Below are positions 8,467 to 16,936 of a DNA stretch of 64,000 bases, one piece after another (position 1 is the stretch's first letter; each line of letters begins with the position of its first letter). The notes under the pieces were generated by a model that saw only the letters and a program-made list of their open reading frames with translations, was not told where the DNA came from and did not search any database. Source of the DNA: Faecalitalea sp. UBA4312 (GTDB lineage: Bacteria; Bacillota_I; Bacilli_A; Erysipelotrichales; Erysipelotrichaceae); NCBI GenBank assembly GCA_002394635.1, contig DGUK01000068.1, forward strand, positions 1 through 64,000, given 5' to 3'. A program made the position numbers and the translations under genes.

Positions 8467-10518
8467 TCAATATGATTCCCTTTTGAATTGTTCTAACAAT
8501 TCCTTCCTTTTATCCTCTGTTTCATCGACAAAGGAAAGGAGAAAACGATGAATTCCCAATTGATGAAAATGTCCCATTTCCGATAATAAATTGGTTGCCT
8601 TTGTATCATATAAGCACATGTAACAATCTTCGTTACCCTGACACAAAAATGTATTTCCATCTTTCCCCTTTAGATAAAACATATGTGTATGACATAAAGC
8701 ACATTTTGTTCTTGTTCCGTCTTTACATGCAGTATTCACAGGACAATGACGCATGATCATCAGACGCCGTTTCTGATACACATTCCATACCACAGGAACC
8801 GGCTGATGATATCGTCGTTGGAAAGCTTGCACCAGTTGTTCCATATGTGAAACATCACATTCATCGCTCAAGCATGTTTGTGTATACCCCATCTCCAAGG
8901 CAGCAGCAACTCCATAGGAATTCGTTACATTCCAATGTGCAGGCAGCGTATCCTCCGGCACAGTTTGGACATATCGAGCCTCTTTATCCTCTACGAATGG
9001 ACGGAACAAATATGGTCGTTCACTGACAGGGGCGGCCTTTTCTCTTTCCTTTTTCAACCGTTCAATAATCTGTCTTCGCAGATCGTTCAGCACTCCGATC
9101 GGAAAGAACAAACCATCTTCCAGGTCATATGTAATGTCGGTAAAGACGATCCAGCTGTCTTTGGTCTTTTTCATCTGTTTTTCAATGACGGCTGGTGTTG
9201 TCGGTTGTTTTTTTGCCAAAACAGCTTTCACCGCGCTTTCCGCAAACACCGTATGTTGCCCATCATCCGCAATCGCTCGCAAAGGTTGACCGAAGCCTTC
9301 ACATATAATCTGTGCTTTGACCGGTATTTTACGGATCGTGGTTTGCGCGATTTTTCGCACTTCCTGCTCCATCTGATAGGACACAGTGCGAACAACCATA
9401 TCTTTTATATGAATATTCGGAAGCGCATCAATCTGGGCAATGTGTCCTTTTTTTACTTCATTTGTCAGATTCCCTCGAGCATCGTATAGATAATTGATCC
9501 GACAACCTTGTTGTAACCCAATGCGTAAGCCGTCATATTGATGAATATCAATCTGACAATGGATACGGATCTTCTTTTTGGAAACACCGACGACTTGCCC
9601 TGCCGGGATACCCTGATGATTTCCGGCAGTCGTATTCATTAGCTCATGCCCTGTCATACCATCTATATGACCCGTCGTATAACCACGATTAAAAGCTTGT
9701 TTCAGACGTTCTCTGTCCTCCTGTGTACGTTTTTTTCCTTCCAGCACCTTTTTTACCTGACGTACTGCTTCATAAACATAGACTGGACTTTTCATCCGTC
9801 CTTCGATCTTTAAGGAATCCACATCCAGCTTGCCAGCCTGGTCAATCAGGGACAGATCCTTCGGACTCAGAAGATACTCTCCCGGAGTGTGGACCTTTCT
9901 GCCATCCATCCATAAGGTATAAGGCATACGGCAAGGCTGGCTGCAACGACCACGGTTTCCGCTTCGCCCATAGAATACTTGTGATAAATAACATCGTCCG
10001 GACATACTGATACACAAGGCTCCATGTACAAATATTTCGATTTCCAGACCAGCCTTTTTGCAACGTTCGATTTCATCACGACTGCATTCCCTGGCAAGGA
10101 CAACACGGCGTACTCCCAGTTTCTTCAGTTTTTCAATCTCCTGTGGAGTGCGTGTGCTCAGCTGTGTAGATGCATGGATCACAAGATCGGGCAATCGGGT
10201 GTGCAGCAGGTGCATTAATCCTAGATCCTGAATGATCAAGGCGTCCACCCCATATTCATACAGTTGTTTTGCTTGTTGGTAGGCTGGTTCAATTTCTTCT
10301 TCAAAAAGAATAGTATTCATAGTGATATGAACTTTTACACCAGCTAGATGGCATCTTTGAATCACTTCTCTAGCTTGTTCCATGGTAAAGTTTTTGGCAT
10401 AAGCTCTGGCTCCATACTGCGGCAATCCAAAATAGACCGCATCACATCCGGCAGCCAAGGCGGCTTCCAGCATTTCCATACTTCCTACCGGCGCTAATAT
10501 TTCACTTCTTCTTCTCAT
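8467..10518 (-). CDS. U32 peptidase family protein (RlhA-like rRNA hydroxylation factor)
   Basis: The 683-residue protein starts with the U32 barrel (SEILAPVGSMEMLEAALAAG). It carries the family signature with four cysteines, EIFVHGALCISMSGRCYLS followed by GRCSQPC, then a collagenase-like DUF3656 region and a Cys-rich C-terminal part (CKDGTRTKCALC, CQGNEDCYMC). Its length and layout resemble RlhA, needed for hydroxycytidine 2501 in 23S rRNA, more than the shorter tRNA-modifying TrhP/TrhO type or a true protease. That role is inferred. The frame stays open to a TTG at 10548, but the family normally begins near the ATG at 10518. A four-codon ORF overlaps that start. Confidence 0.85.
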   Translation of the reverse strand: MRRRSEILAPVGSMEMLEAALAAGCDAVYFGLPQYGARAYAKNFTMEQAREVIQRCHLAGVKVHITMNTILFEEEIEPAYQQAKQLYEYGVDALIIQDLGLMHLLHTRLPDLVIHASTQLSTRTPQEIEKLKKLGVRRVVLARECSRDEIERCKKAGLEIEIFVHGALCISMSGRCYLSQVFYGRSGNRGRCSQPCRMPYTLWMDGRKVHTPGEYLLSPKDLSLIDQAGKLDVDSLKIEGRMKSPVYVYEAVRQVKKVLEGKKRTQEDRERLKQAFNRGYTTGHIDGMTGHELMNTTAGNHQGIPAGQVVGVSKKKIRIHCQIDIHQYDGLRIGLQQGCRINYLYDARGNLTNEVKKGHIAQIDALPNIHIKDMVVRTVSYQMEQEVRKIAQTTIRKIPVKAQIICEGFGQPLRAIADDGQHTVFAESAVKAVLAKKQPTTPAVIEKQMKKTKDSWIVFTDITYDLEDGLFFPIGVLNDLRRQIIERLKKEREKAAPVSERPYLFRPFVEDKEARYVQTVPEDTLPAHWNVTNSYGVAAALEMGYTQTCLSDECDVSHMEQLVQAFQRRYHQPVPVVWNVYQKRRLMIMRHCPVNTACKDGTRTKCALCHTHMFYLKGKDGNTFLCQGNEDCYMCLYDTKATNLLSEMGHFHQLGIHRFLLSFVDETEDKRKELLEQFKRESY

Positions 10519-10579
10519 AGGCGATTCATCGAGTCCTTTCTGATCCAAGAGATCTTTATTGACTGTTTCTATTATACAT

Positions 10580-10604
10580 AAAGAAAGACCGTTTTCACGG
10601 TCTA
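10580..10604 (-). terminator. Terminator of the DtxR-family gene
   Basis: On the minus strand AGACCG-TGAAAA-CGGTCT is followed by TTCTTT. The last stem bases overlap the stop codon of the regulator (10602-10604). Confidence 0.75.
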
Positions 10605-10982
10605 TTCATTTCCTGTATTTGATTTATTATAAAAATCCTGGATTGCCTGGAAGGTTTCTTCACTGATCACATGCTCGATCCGGCAGGCATCCTCCTGCGC
10701 AATATCTTTCGGAACACCAATGCTTGTAAGCATTTCCGAGAAGAAACAATGTCTCTTATACGTTGCTTCTGCTACTTTCTTTCCCTGCTCCGTCAAATGA
10801 AGAATTTTACTGGAATCCAGACGAATCAATCCTTTCTCCGCCATGATCTTTACCGCATGCGACACACTTGGTTTTGAAAAGCCCATATAACTGGCTACAT
10901 CAACACTCCGTACATTTTCAATCTGCTGACTTAATACTAAAATTGCTTCCAAATAATCTTCAATGGATTCTCCAAACTGCAT
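10602..10982 (-). CDS. mntR: DtxR/MntR family metal-dependent repressor
   Basis: The 126-residue protein has an N-terminal winged helix (IEDYLEAILVL, RSVDVASYMGFSKPSVSHAVKIMAEKGLI) and a dimerisation/metal-binding helix region (GKKVAEATYKRHCFFSEML, EDACRIEHVISEETF). The arrangement of Glu and His and the short length without an SH3 domain fit MntR, the manganese-responsive repressor, better than an iron regulator. No metal transporter lies beside it. A promoter (11004-11032) is visible, and its spacer holds AGGTTTTAT, also found at the cysK promoter. Confidence 0.85.
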   Translation of the reverse strand: MQFGESIEDYLEAILVLSQQIENVRSVDVASYMGFSKPSVSHAVKIMAEKGLIRLDSSKILHLTEQGKKVAEATYKRHCFFSEMLTSIGVPKDIAQEDACRIEHVISEETFQAIQDFYNKSNTGNE

Positions 10983-11003
10983 GTTAATACTCCTTTACTC
11001 TTA

Positions 11004-11032
11004 TTTTTAAGATACCATAAAACCTTTCACAA
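11004..11032 (-). promoter_or_regulatory. Promoter of mntR
   Basis: TTGTGA (11027-11032) and TAAAAA (11004-11009) have a 17-bp spacer on the minus strand. The spacer contains AGGTTTTATGGTAT, close to the cysK promoter spacer. Confidence 0.6.
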
Positions 11033-11272
11033 ACAAATCAATTAAAGATATACAATAGTTAGGATGTATAAACTGATTTTTGCGAACTGTATGTTGATTG
11101 GCCCGACAAATAATCTCTTAAAAAGAGAATTTTGATTCTTATTATACTCATCATACTCTTTTTTTAACTGTTTTAGTAGCTTTATGACCGAATCTGTCCA
11201 TGCAAGATATAAATCCCTGTAATTTACTAGGTTTTATATAGAAACTGCCAAGAAAAAAGCATATACTTATAC

Positions 11273-11278
11273 TATAAT
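11273..11278 (+). promoter_or_regulatory. -10 box of the MBOAT-DHHW-Rrf2 operon
   Basis: TATAAT lies 21 nt before the ATG at 11300, and the -35 region is weak. The copy of ACTAGGTTTTATA (11226-11238) lies 34 bp upstream of it. Confidence 0.5.
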
Positions 11279-11299
11279 TGTAGAAAGGGCTCCGTACGC

Positions 11300-12721
11300 A
11301 TGGTATTTTCAAGCTTACTATTTGTCTTTGCGTTTTTAGTACCGCAACTAATCATCTATCATTTAGTTGATAAAAAACAACAAAATAAAGTTTTATTAAT
11401 ATTTTCATTGATTTTTTATGCCTGGGGTGGTCCCCGTTATGTCATCTTGCTGCTGGCAGATACATTTTTCAGCTGGTTCTTTGCCCTGCGCATCCAGCAT
11501 ACTAGAAATAAAGCTAGAAAAAAGCTTTATCTGATCGGAGAATGTATCTGTGTGCTTGGCTTATTGTTTATCTTTAAATACACCGTCTTTTTTGCGACCA
11601 ATCTGCACGCATTGTTCGGGATCCCGAAAACGATACCGAACATTGTATTACCGATTGGTATTTCCTTCTATACATTCCAGCTTTTATCTTATGTGATCGA
11701 TGTGTATCGTGGTCAGGTCAAGGCACAACCGTTGTACTGGAAGCTTTTGCTCTATTCCAGTCTTTTCCATCAATGCATTGCCGGTCCGATTGTAAGATAT
11801 GAAACCGTTGCCAAGGATATTGATCATCGTCGGGTATCTAGTACCGATTTGTATTATGGGGTGCGCCGATTCTGTGTAGGGCTGGCCAAAAAAGCTGTGC
11901 TGGCTAACGGATGTGCTTCGGCAGCAGATGCATTGCTGCCGGCCGGGGTAGACGCCTTAAAAGGTGTATCGACTGTCGGGCTATGGTTAGGTATGATCTT
12001 CTATACCTTACAAATATATCTGGACTTTTCCGCTTATTCCGATATGGCTATTGGCATGGGTCGGATGATCGGGTTCCATTATCTGGAAAATTTCAACTAT
12101 CCGTATATGGCCAGTTCCGTACAGGATTTCTGGCGAAGATGGCATATTTCCCTAAGCAGCTTCTTCCGCGACTATGTCTATATTCCATTGGGTGGAAGCC
12201 GTTGTGAAACATGGAAAATCGTCAGGAACATGGCAGTTGTATGGTTTTTGACCGGTATGTGGCACGGTGCCAGCTGGAACTATATTCTCTGGGGACTCTA
12301 CTATCTGGGATTCCTGCTTCTAGAGCGCTTTGTGTTTAAAATGGAATGGAAACCAGTATGGAAGCACCTTTATACCTTGTTTATCATCTGTATCGGATGG
12401 ACCATCTTCCGCTTTGAAAACCTAGGAGAACTAGTTACTGTTTTATTGGGTATGGTACACATCGGAAATGCTTCCTTCCTTGGGCTGGATGCCTCCACTG
12501 TATTTACTTCCAATATCTTCTTTATGATCTTTGCGATGATCGCATGCACAGATATCGGAAAACTTTTGCGAAAAATCGGTTATGTTCTAGGACAAAGAAA
12601 TACAATCTGTTTACATTTGTTCGCAGTAACCGAGATGATTACGCCCCTTTTCTTACTGATTCTAGCTGTTTTGGCATTGATTGGTAACAGCTATAATCCG
12701 TTCTTATACTTCCAGTTCTAG
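11300..12721 (+). CDS. MBOAT O-acyltransferase (AlgI/DltB-like)
   Basis: The 473-residue polytopic membrane protein belongs to the membrane-bound O-acyltransferase family. It has around ten hydrophobic segments and the AlgI-type signatures ISFYTFQLLSYVIDVYRG, FWRRWHISLSSFFRDYVYIPLGG and TGMWHGASWNYILWG, which contains the conserved catalytic His. Such proteins pass acyl (usually acetyl) groups across the membrane to a surface polymer. The next gene is a DHHW-type partner, the pairing seen in alginate and peptidoglycan O-acetylation systems. The polymer is unknown. GAAAGGG precedes the ATG. It is the first gene of a three-gene operon with an Rrf2 regulator. Confidence 0.92.
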   Translation: MVFSSLLFVFAFLVPQLIIYHLVDKKQQNKVLLIFSLIFYAWGGPRYVILLLADTFFSWFFALRIQHTRNKARKKLYLIGECICVLGLLFIFKYTVFFATNLHALFGIPKTIPNIVLPIGISFYTFQLLSYVIDVYRGQVKAQPLYWKLLLYSSLFHQCIAGPIVRYETVAKDIDHRRVSSTDLYYGVRRFCVGLAKKAVLANGCASAADALLPAGVDALKGVSTVGLWLGMIFYTLQIYLDFSAYSDMAIGMGRMIGFHYLENFNYPYMASSVQDFWRRWHISLSSFFRDYVYIPLGGSRCETWKIVRNMAVVWFLTGMWHGASWNYILWGLYYLGFLLLERFVFKMEWKPVWKHLYTLFIICIGWTIFRFENLGELVTVLLGMVHIGNASFLGLDASTVFTSNIFFMIFAMIACTDIGKLLRKIGYVLGQRNTICLHLFAVTEMITPLFLLILAVLALIGNSYNPFLYFQF

Positions 12722-12736
12722 AAAGGAGAGCTGTTC

Positions 12737-14050
12737 ATGTCTAAAAAGAAAAAGAAAATACTGGCCCTCTACCGCCGTATTGGTACCTTGGCTTTCCTGG
12801 TGGCAATGGCTCTGGGATGTTTTGTCGGCGCATTGTTCTTTTTTCGGCCATCGACATCAACGGTCGAGAAAAGAAAATTGACGGCCTTCCCATCCTTTGA
12901 TATCAGCGGATTTCTGGATGGTAGCTTCTTCTCCGGTGTATCCACATGGTATGCAGATACCTATCCAGGCCGAGATACGCTGATTGCTGCCAACCAGAAA
13001 GTGCAGTCAAAATACGGTATTGAATCCAGCACTCAAATGGTGGGCACTGCCAAACAAAGTGATGAGATTCCGACAGAAAAAGGTGCTTCTACAAAAAAGA
13101 AAACCAAGAAGAAAAAGGCAGAAGTTCCGACACAGAACTATTTGGAAGAAGATATGCAGGCGAACATTATGGGCAACCTATATGTAAAAGACGGAGCTGC
13201 CTACAGTATGTATTACTTCCTACAGGAAGCCGTTGAACGTTATACAGATGCCATCAATCACGGAGCGGATCAGTTGGAAGGAACTACTACCGTTTACTCC
13301 ATTCTGCTTCCGAATCAATCCGGTATGTTAGATAAAAAGACCCAGGCGAAGTTAGGGGGAGCAGATCAAGAAGAAGCCATCGATTACTTTATCAGTTTAT
13401 ATAATGATAATGTACATAGTGTGGATGCCTATGATGCCCTCTGGCCTCATCGCGATGAATATTTGTATTTCCGCACTGACCACCATTGGACGACCAAAGG
13501 GGCCTACTATGCTTATAAGGCATTCTGCGAAGAAAAAGGCATCAAACCGCATAAGCTGTCCTACTTTAAGAAAACAATGACATTTGAACCATTCCTCGGT
13601 ACATTCTATACCGAGCTACAAAACTCGGAAATGGCGGCCAATCCGGATTCTGTCACAGCCTATGTACCAAACGGTACCAATGAGCTGACCTACTGGAACG
13701 AAGACGGAACCGAAATTTCGGGCCAGATCATCCAAGATGTCAGCGACTGGGATGAAAGCAGTGGCTACTATTGTTTCATTTGTGGTGATAAACCCCTGAC
13801 CATCATCGAGAATCCGAAAGTAGATGACGGATCCTCTTGTCTGGTTGTAAAAGAATCCTATGGAAATGCGTTTATTCCGTTCCTGGTCGATCATTATAGT
13901 AAAGTCTATATCATCGATTTCCGTTATACGGATAAAAACATCGTTGATTATTGTAAAGAAGAAAAGATCGATGACCTGATCATCATCAACAATATCACAT
14001 TAGCCGGTAGTGACAGTGTATCTGCCATGCTGGAGGAAGAACTGAGCTAA
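12737..14050 (+). CDS. DHHW family extracytoplasmic protein (AlgJ/AlgX-like)
   Basis: This 437-residue protein has an N-terminal membrane anchor (LAFLVAMALGCFVGALFFF), a Lys-rich linker near residues 105-130 and an SGNH-hydrolase-like domain with the naming motif YFRTDHHWTTKGAYYAY, then SCLVVKESYGNAFIPFLVDHY, where a Ser would serve as acyl-accepting nucleophile. It probably takes the acyl group from the MBOAT protein 15 nt upstream and places it on a wall or surface glycan. The ATG follows GAAAGGAG. The next gene starts 13 nt after it, so the three are surely co-transcribed. Confidence 0.9.
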   Translation: MSKKKKKILALYRRIGTLAFLVAMALGCFVGALFFFRPSTSTVEKRKLTAFPSFDISGFLDGSFFSGVSTWYADTYPGRDTLIAANQKVQSKYGIESSTQMVGTAKQSDEIPTEKGASTKKKTKKKKAEVPTQNYLEEDMQANIMGNLYVKDGAAYSMYYFLQEAVERYTDAINHGADQLEGTTTVYSILLPNQSGMLDKKTQAKLGGADQEEAIDYFISLYNDNVHSVDAYDALWPHRDEYLYFRTDHHWTTKGAYYAYKAFCEEKGIKPHKLSYFKKTMTFEPFLGTFYTELQNSEMAANPDSVTAYVPNGTNELTYWNEDGTEISGQIIQDVSDWDESSGYYCFICGDKPLTIIENPKVDDGSSCLVVKESYGNAFIPFLVDHYSKVYIIDFRYTDKNIVDYCKEEKIDDLIIINNITLAGSDSVSAMLEEELS

Positions 14051-14063
14051 CAGGAGGAATTCT

Positions 14064-14501
14064 ATGCGTATCTCAACGAAAGGAAGATATTCTCTTCGTT
14101 TTATACTTGACCTGGCTTTACAGCCGAAAGATAAACCGGTCATCCTCAAAGATGTATCCAAACGACAATCTATTTCTCTGAAGTATCTGGAACAGATCGT
14201 ACCGGCTCTGACTGGTGCCGGCTATGTCCGCAGCGTACGTGGCCCAAAGGGTGGCTACTATTTAAACCGTGATCCTCAGGAAATAACCGTCGGCATGATC
14301 TTACGTACTACGGAAGGATCTTTGGCACCGGTTGACTGTGTGGATCCAAACCTGGAAGGTGTTGGTACAGATAACGAAAATGAATCCACTCTCTATGTCT
14401 GGAAAGAGCTATATGATGCCATCTGTGGAGTGGTCGACCATATCACATTACAGGATCTGATCGACAGAGAACGTACGGCACAAGGAGAATATTACATTTA
14501 G
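14064..14501 (+). CDS. cymR: Rrf2 family regulator, CymR-like
   Basis: This 145-residue protein has a winged helix with the Rrf2 signature RISTKGRYSLRFILDLA, then SKRQSISLKYLEQIVPAL and VRGPKGGYYL. It lacks the three-cysteine Fe-S cluster of IscR (only Cys in VDCVDP and AICGV), which points to CymR, the cysteine-metabolism repressor that works in complex with CysK. cysK is the next gene, but behind a terminator and with its own promoter. The regulator itself is the third gene of the envelope acylation operon. The GGAGG site is strong. Confidence 0.8.
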   Translation: MRISTKGRYSLRFILDLALQPKDKPVILKDVSKRQSISLKYLEQIVPALTGAGYVRSVRGPKGGYYLNRDPQEITVGMILRTTEGSLAPVDCVDPNLEGVGTDNENESTLYVWKELYDAICGVVDHITLQDLIDRERTAQGEYYI

Positions 14502-14524
14502 CAGGGAAACCTGCTATTTTTTTT
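14500..14524 (+). terminator. Terminator after the Rrf2 gene
   Basis: AGCAGG-GAAA-CCTGCT is a 6-bp stem with a GNRA tetraloop, followed by ATTTTTTTT. The stop codon TAG (14499-14501) is part of the stem. Confidence 0.9.
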
Positions 14525-14544
14525 ATTTTAATATCTATTTCCTA

Positions 14545-14572
14545 TTGACAAACTAGGTTTTATAGGTATTAT
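14545..14572 (+). promoter_or_regulatory. Promoter of cysK with candidate operator
   Basis: TTGACA (14545-14550) and TATTAT (14567-14572) are 16 bp apart. TATAAT at 14570-14575 is an alternative. ACTAGGTTTTATA (14552-14564) fills the spacer, and CCTAT (14541-14545) with ATAGG (14562-14566) forms a dyad around it. This suits control by the neighbouring Rrf2/CymR-like protein, by inference. Confidence 0.65.
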
Positions 14573-14614
14573 AATTATTAAGAAATGAAACATTTCATTT
14601 GGGAGGTAAAATAA

Positions 14615-15538
14615 ATGACTTATTACACAAGTGCCAGCCAGTTGATCGGAAATACTCCATTGGTTAAACTGGCAAATATCGAAAAGGATCTGAATCTGAA
14701 AGCGAATCTGTTTGCGAAACTGGAATACTTCAATCCATCCGGGAGCGTAAAAGACCGCATCGCATTGTCTATGATCGAAACTGCAGAAAAAGAAGGAAAA
14801 CTGAAAGAAGGGGCTGTTATTATAGAACCAACTTCTGGAAATACAGGCATCGGGCTAGCTGCCATTGCGGCAGCTAAGGGTTATAAAGCCATTATTGTAA
14901 TGCCGGAAACGATGAGCGTGGAACGTCGTGCCATCATTAAAGCCTATGGTGCGGAAATTGTATTAAGCGATGGTTCCAAAGGTATGAAAGGTGCCATTGC
15001 CAAAGCCGAACAACTGGCAAAAGAAACCAACGGATTTATTCCAAGCCAGTTTACCAATCCGGCAAATCCAAAAGCACATTATGAAACAACGGGACCGGAA
15101 ATTTATAAGGATTTAGACGGGGTTGTGGATATTTTTGTGGCAGGTGTCGGAACAGGGGGCACTTTGTCCGGAGCCGGCCAGTATTTAAAAGAAAGAGCCC
15201 ACACAAAGATCATAGCCATGGAACCGGAATCTTCTCCAGTTCTGTCAGAAGGAAAAGCCGGTGCGCATAAGATCCAGGGAATCGGCGCCGGGTTCGTACC
15301 AGATACGCTGGACACAAAAATCTATGATGAAATTCAAACCATTTCTAATGACGATGCCTTCAAATATGCAAAATACATTGCTAAAACTGAAGGAATTTCA
15401 GTGGGTATCTCTGCCGGAGCTGCTTTAGCTGCTGGTTTGATCCAGGCACAGAAGCCGGAAAACAAAGGCAAAAACATCGTAGTTCTGTTGCCGGACAGCG
15501 GTGACCGTTACTACTCTACCCCATTATTCCAGGATTAA
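14615..15538 (+). CDS. cysK: Cysteine synthase A (O-acetylserine sulfhydrylase)
   Basis: The 307-residue PLP enzyme makes cysteine from O-acetylserine and sulfide. The PLP lysine is in NPSGSVKDRIAL, the substrate-binding loop is PTSGNTGIGLA, and the phosphate-binding GTGGTLSGAG and C-terminal LLPDSGDRYYSTPLF are typical of CysK. GGGAGG precedes the ATG. In Bacillota CysK also binds CymR, whose likely gene is just upstream. The gene ends in a palindromic terminator shared with the convergent GH32 gene. Confidence 0.97.
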   Translation: MTYYTSASQLIGNTPLVKLANIEKDLNLKANLFAKLEYFNPSGSVKDRIALSMIETAEKEGKLKEGAVIIEPTSGNTGIGLAAIAAAKGYKAIIVMPETMSVERRAIIKAYGAEIVLSDGSKGMKGAIAKAEQLAKETNGFIPSQFTNPANPKAHYETTGPEIYKDLDGVVDIFVAGVGTGGTLSGAGQYLKERAHTKIIAMEPESSPVLSEGKAGAHKIQGIGAGFVPDTLDTKIYDEIQTISNDDAFKYAKYIAKTEGISVGISAGAALAAGLIQAQKPENKGKNIVVLLPDSGDRYYSTPLFQD

Positions 15539-15571
15539 AAAAGCTTGAGAAATTTCTCAAGCTTTTTCTTT
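15537..15571. terminator. Bidirectional terminator between cysK and the first GH32 gene
   Basis: A 24-nt perfect palindrome (15541-15564, AAGCTTGAGAAA and its complement) is followed by TTTCTTT and preceded by AAAA. The GH32 stop codon (15557-15559) lies inside it and the cysK stop ends 2 nt before it. Confidence 0.9.
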
Positions 15572-16936
15572 CAATGGAAACAGATTTCCCTTTACATTCA
15601 TCGTGTCCTGCCCTGTAATGGTCAACGTGCGAAAAAGAGAACAACCATACCAAGTAGTTGTAAACGCTTGTTTCCCATGATCCACAAAAATTTCCAAACT
15701 TTTTCGATCCGAAAGAATACGTAGGCAGTATGGATTCCCATATAAACAGGATGTTCGTCTATGCTGTCCAAAGATATCCGTTCGAATCATCGTCCAGCCT
15801 CCATCATACCGCAATGAAACCGAAATATCTTCAGACTCCCATGTCAGTACATACCACGAGGTATTCGTAATTTCCAATTCCATATCCGAACAGACCGGAA
15901 GGTTTCGAATTACCTTTCCAAAAGAGATCGATGCTTCACGTAAACGCTCCACTTCTTTGACCGGCCATTGAATCAGAGCGCCATCCTTTAAAGACAATTC
16001 ACGGGGGATGGTCATCTGTCCGAACCAGGTCCACTCCTTCGAATGAAGACGACTTGTTTTCCAGTCCTGCATCCAGGCAATAAGGATCCTTCTACCATCC
16101 GGCATCGCCAAGGTCTGCGGTGCATAAAAATCCAGACCATGATCCACACTACGATGCGTTTCTTCAGGAAAGCCGGTCATATAGAAGGACACAAAGCCTT
16201 CCGGATATTCTAAATCGGATCCATCGGCATGCATAGCACTGCCTATATACACTTCTTGTCCATCCAGAATAAAATAATCTGGACATTCCCACATATCTCC
16301 GATCGCATACGTATTCTCCAACAGTTTGCCTGTATAATTCCATTGCAGACCATCACCACTCTCATATTTCAGGATCTGTCCGGATCCTTTTTCATTCTGA
16401 TTGGCTACAATCAGATAATACGTATCTTTCTCTTTCCATATCTTCGGATCTCGGAATGCATACGGACTTGCATTATTCGGCAGCTGGTGCCGGTCGATCA
16501 ATGGATTCTCAATCAGTTTCTGATATGTATGCCCATCACCGATTGCTCCGTTCTGGGTCTGCAGAACCCCCTGCTCTGTCCGGACGATTCCCGTATAGAT
16601 CAACAATTGTCTTCCATCTTCCAAAGTTATAGCACTTCCGGAAAAACATCCATCCTGATCATAAGGCTGATCTGGTGCCAGTACAGTCGGCTCATACTTC
16701 CAATGCAGAAGATCCGTTGTGGTAGCATGTCCCCAGTGCATAGGCCCCCAATGAGCATCATACGGATGATATTGATAGAATAGGTGTACCTTTCCTTGAT
16801 AATAGGAAAAACCGTTGGGATCATTGATCCATCCGACACGAGCGGACATATGAAAAGCCGGTCGTTCCATAGGATCAATCGACTTCTCGTATTCTTGTTC
16901 GTATCTTTGTGCTCTTTCCAGTACCAGTCTATTCAT
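15557..16936 (-). CDS. GH32 sucrose-6-phosphate hydrolase/fructosidase (copy 1)
   Basis: The 459-residue protein has the GH32 five-bladed fold motifs: nucleophile Asp in WINDPNGF, FYQYHPYDAHWGPMHWGHA, FSGSA, the FRDPKI triad and the acid/base Glu in MWECPDYF. No signal peptide is seen, so it is cytoplasmic and probably cleaves sucrose-6-phosphate or fructo-oligosaccharides after uptake. The start at 16936 overlaps the end of the HAD gene by 8 nt, and a GCAGGA site lies inside that gene, so the two are translationally coupled. A longer open frame upstream to 17044 reads out of register through the HAD gene and is not the start. Confidence 0.9.
   Translation of the reverse strand: MNRLVLERAQRYEQEYEKSIDPMERPAFHMSARVGWINDPNGFSYYQGKVHLFYQYHPYDAHWGPMHWGHATTTDLLHWKYEPTVLAPDQPYDQDGCFSGSAITLEDGRQLLIYTGIVRTEQGVLQTQNGAIGDGHTYQKLIENPLIDRHQLPNNASPYAFRDPKIWKEKDTYYLIVANQNEKGSGQILKYESGDGLQWNYTGKLLENTYAIGDMWECPDYFILDGQEVYIGSAMHADGSDLEYPEGFVSFYMTGFPEETHRSVDHGLDFYAPQTLAMPDGRRILIAWMQDWKTSRLHSKEWTWFGQMTIPRELSLKDGALIQWPVKEVERLREASISFGKVIRNLPVCSDMELEITNTSWYVLTWESEDISVSLRYDGGWTMIRTDIFGQHRRTSCLYGNPYCLRILSDRKSLEIFVDHGKQAFTTTWYGCSLFRTLTITGQDTMNVKGNLFPLKEKA

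Larger units (their letters stand above)
10983..11299. other. Divergent intergenic region between mntR and the MBOAT operon
   Basis: This 317-nt gap contains no gene that I can support. It holds the minus-strand mntR promoter, a small hairpin TCTCTTAAAAAGAGA near 11115-11129, the 13-nt element ACTAGGTTTTATA (11226-11238, also at cysK) and the plus-strand TATAAT (11273-11278) for the MBOAT operon. It is AT-rich throughout. Confidence 0.6.

Noticed and set aside
11100..11180. Small RNA gene with the hairpin TCTCTTAAAAAGAGA
   Set aside because: The stem is short and not followed by a T tract; no promoter-terminator pair delimits a transcript.
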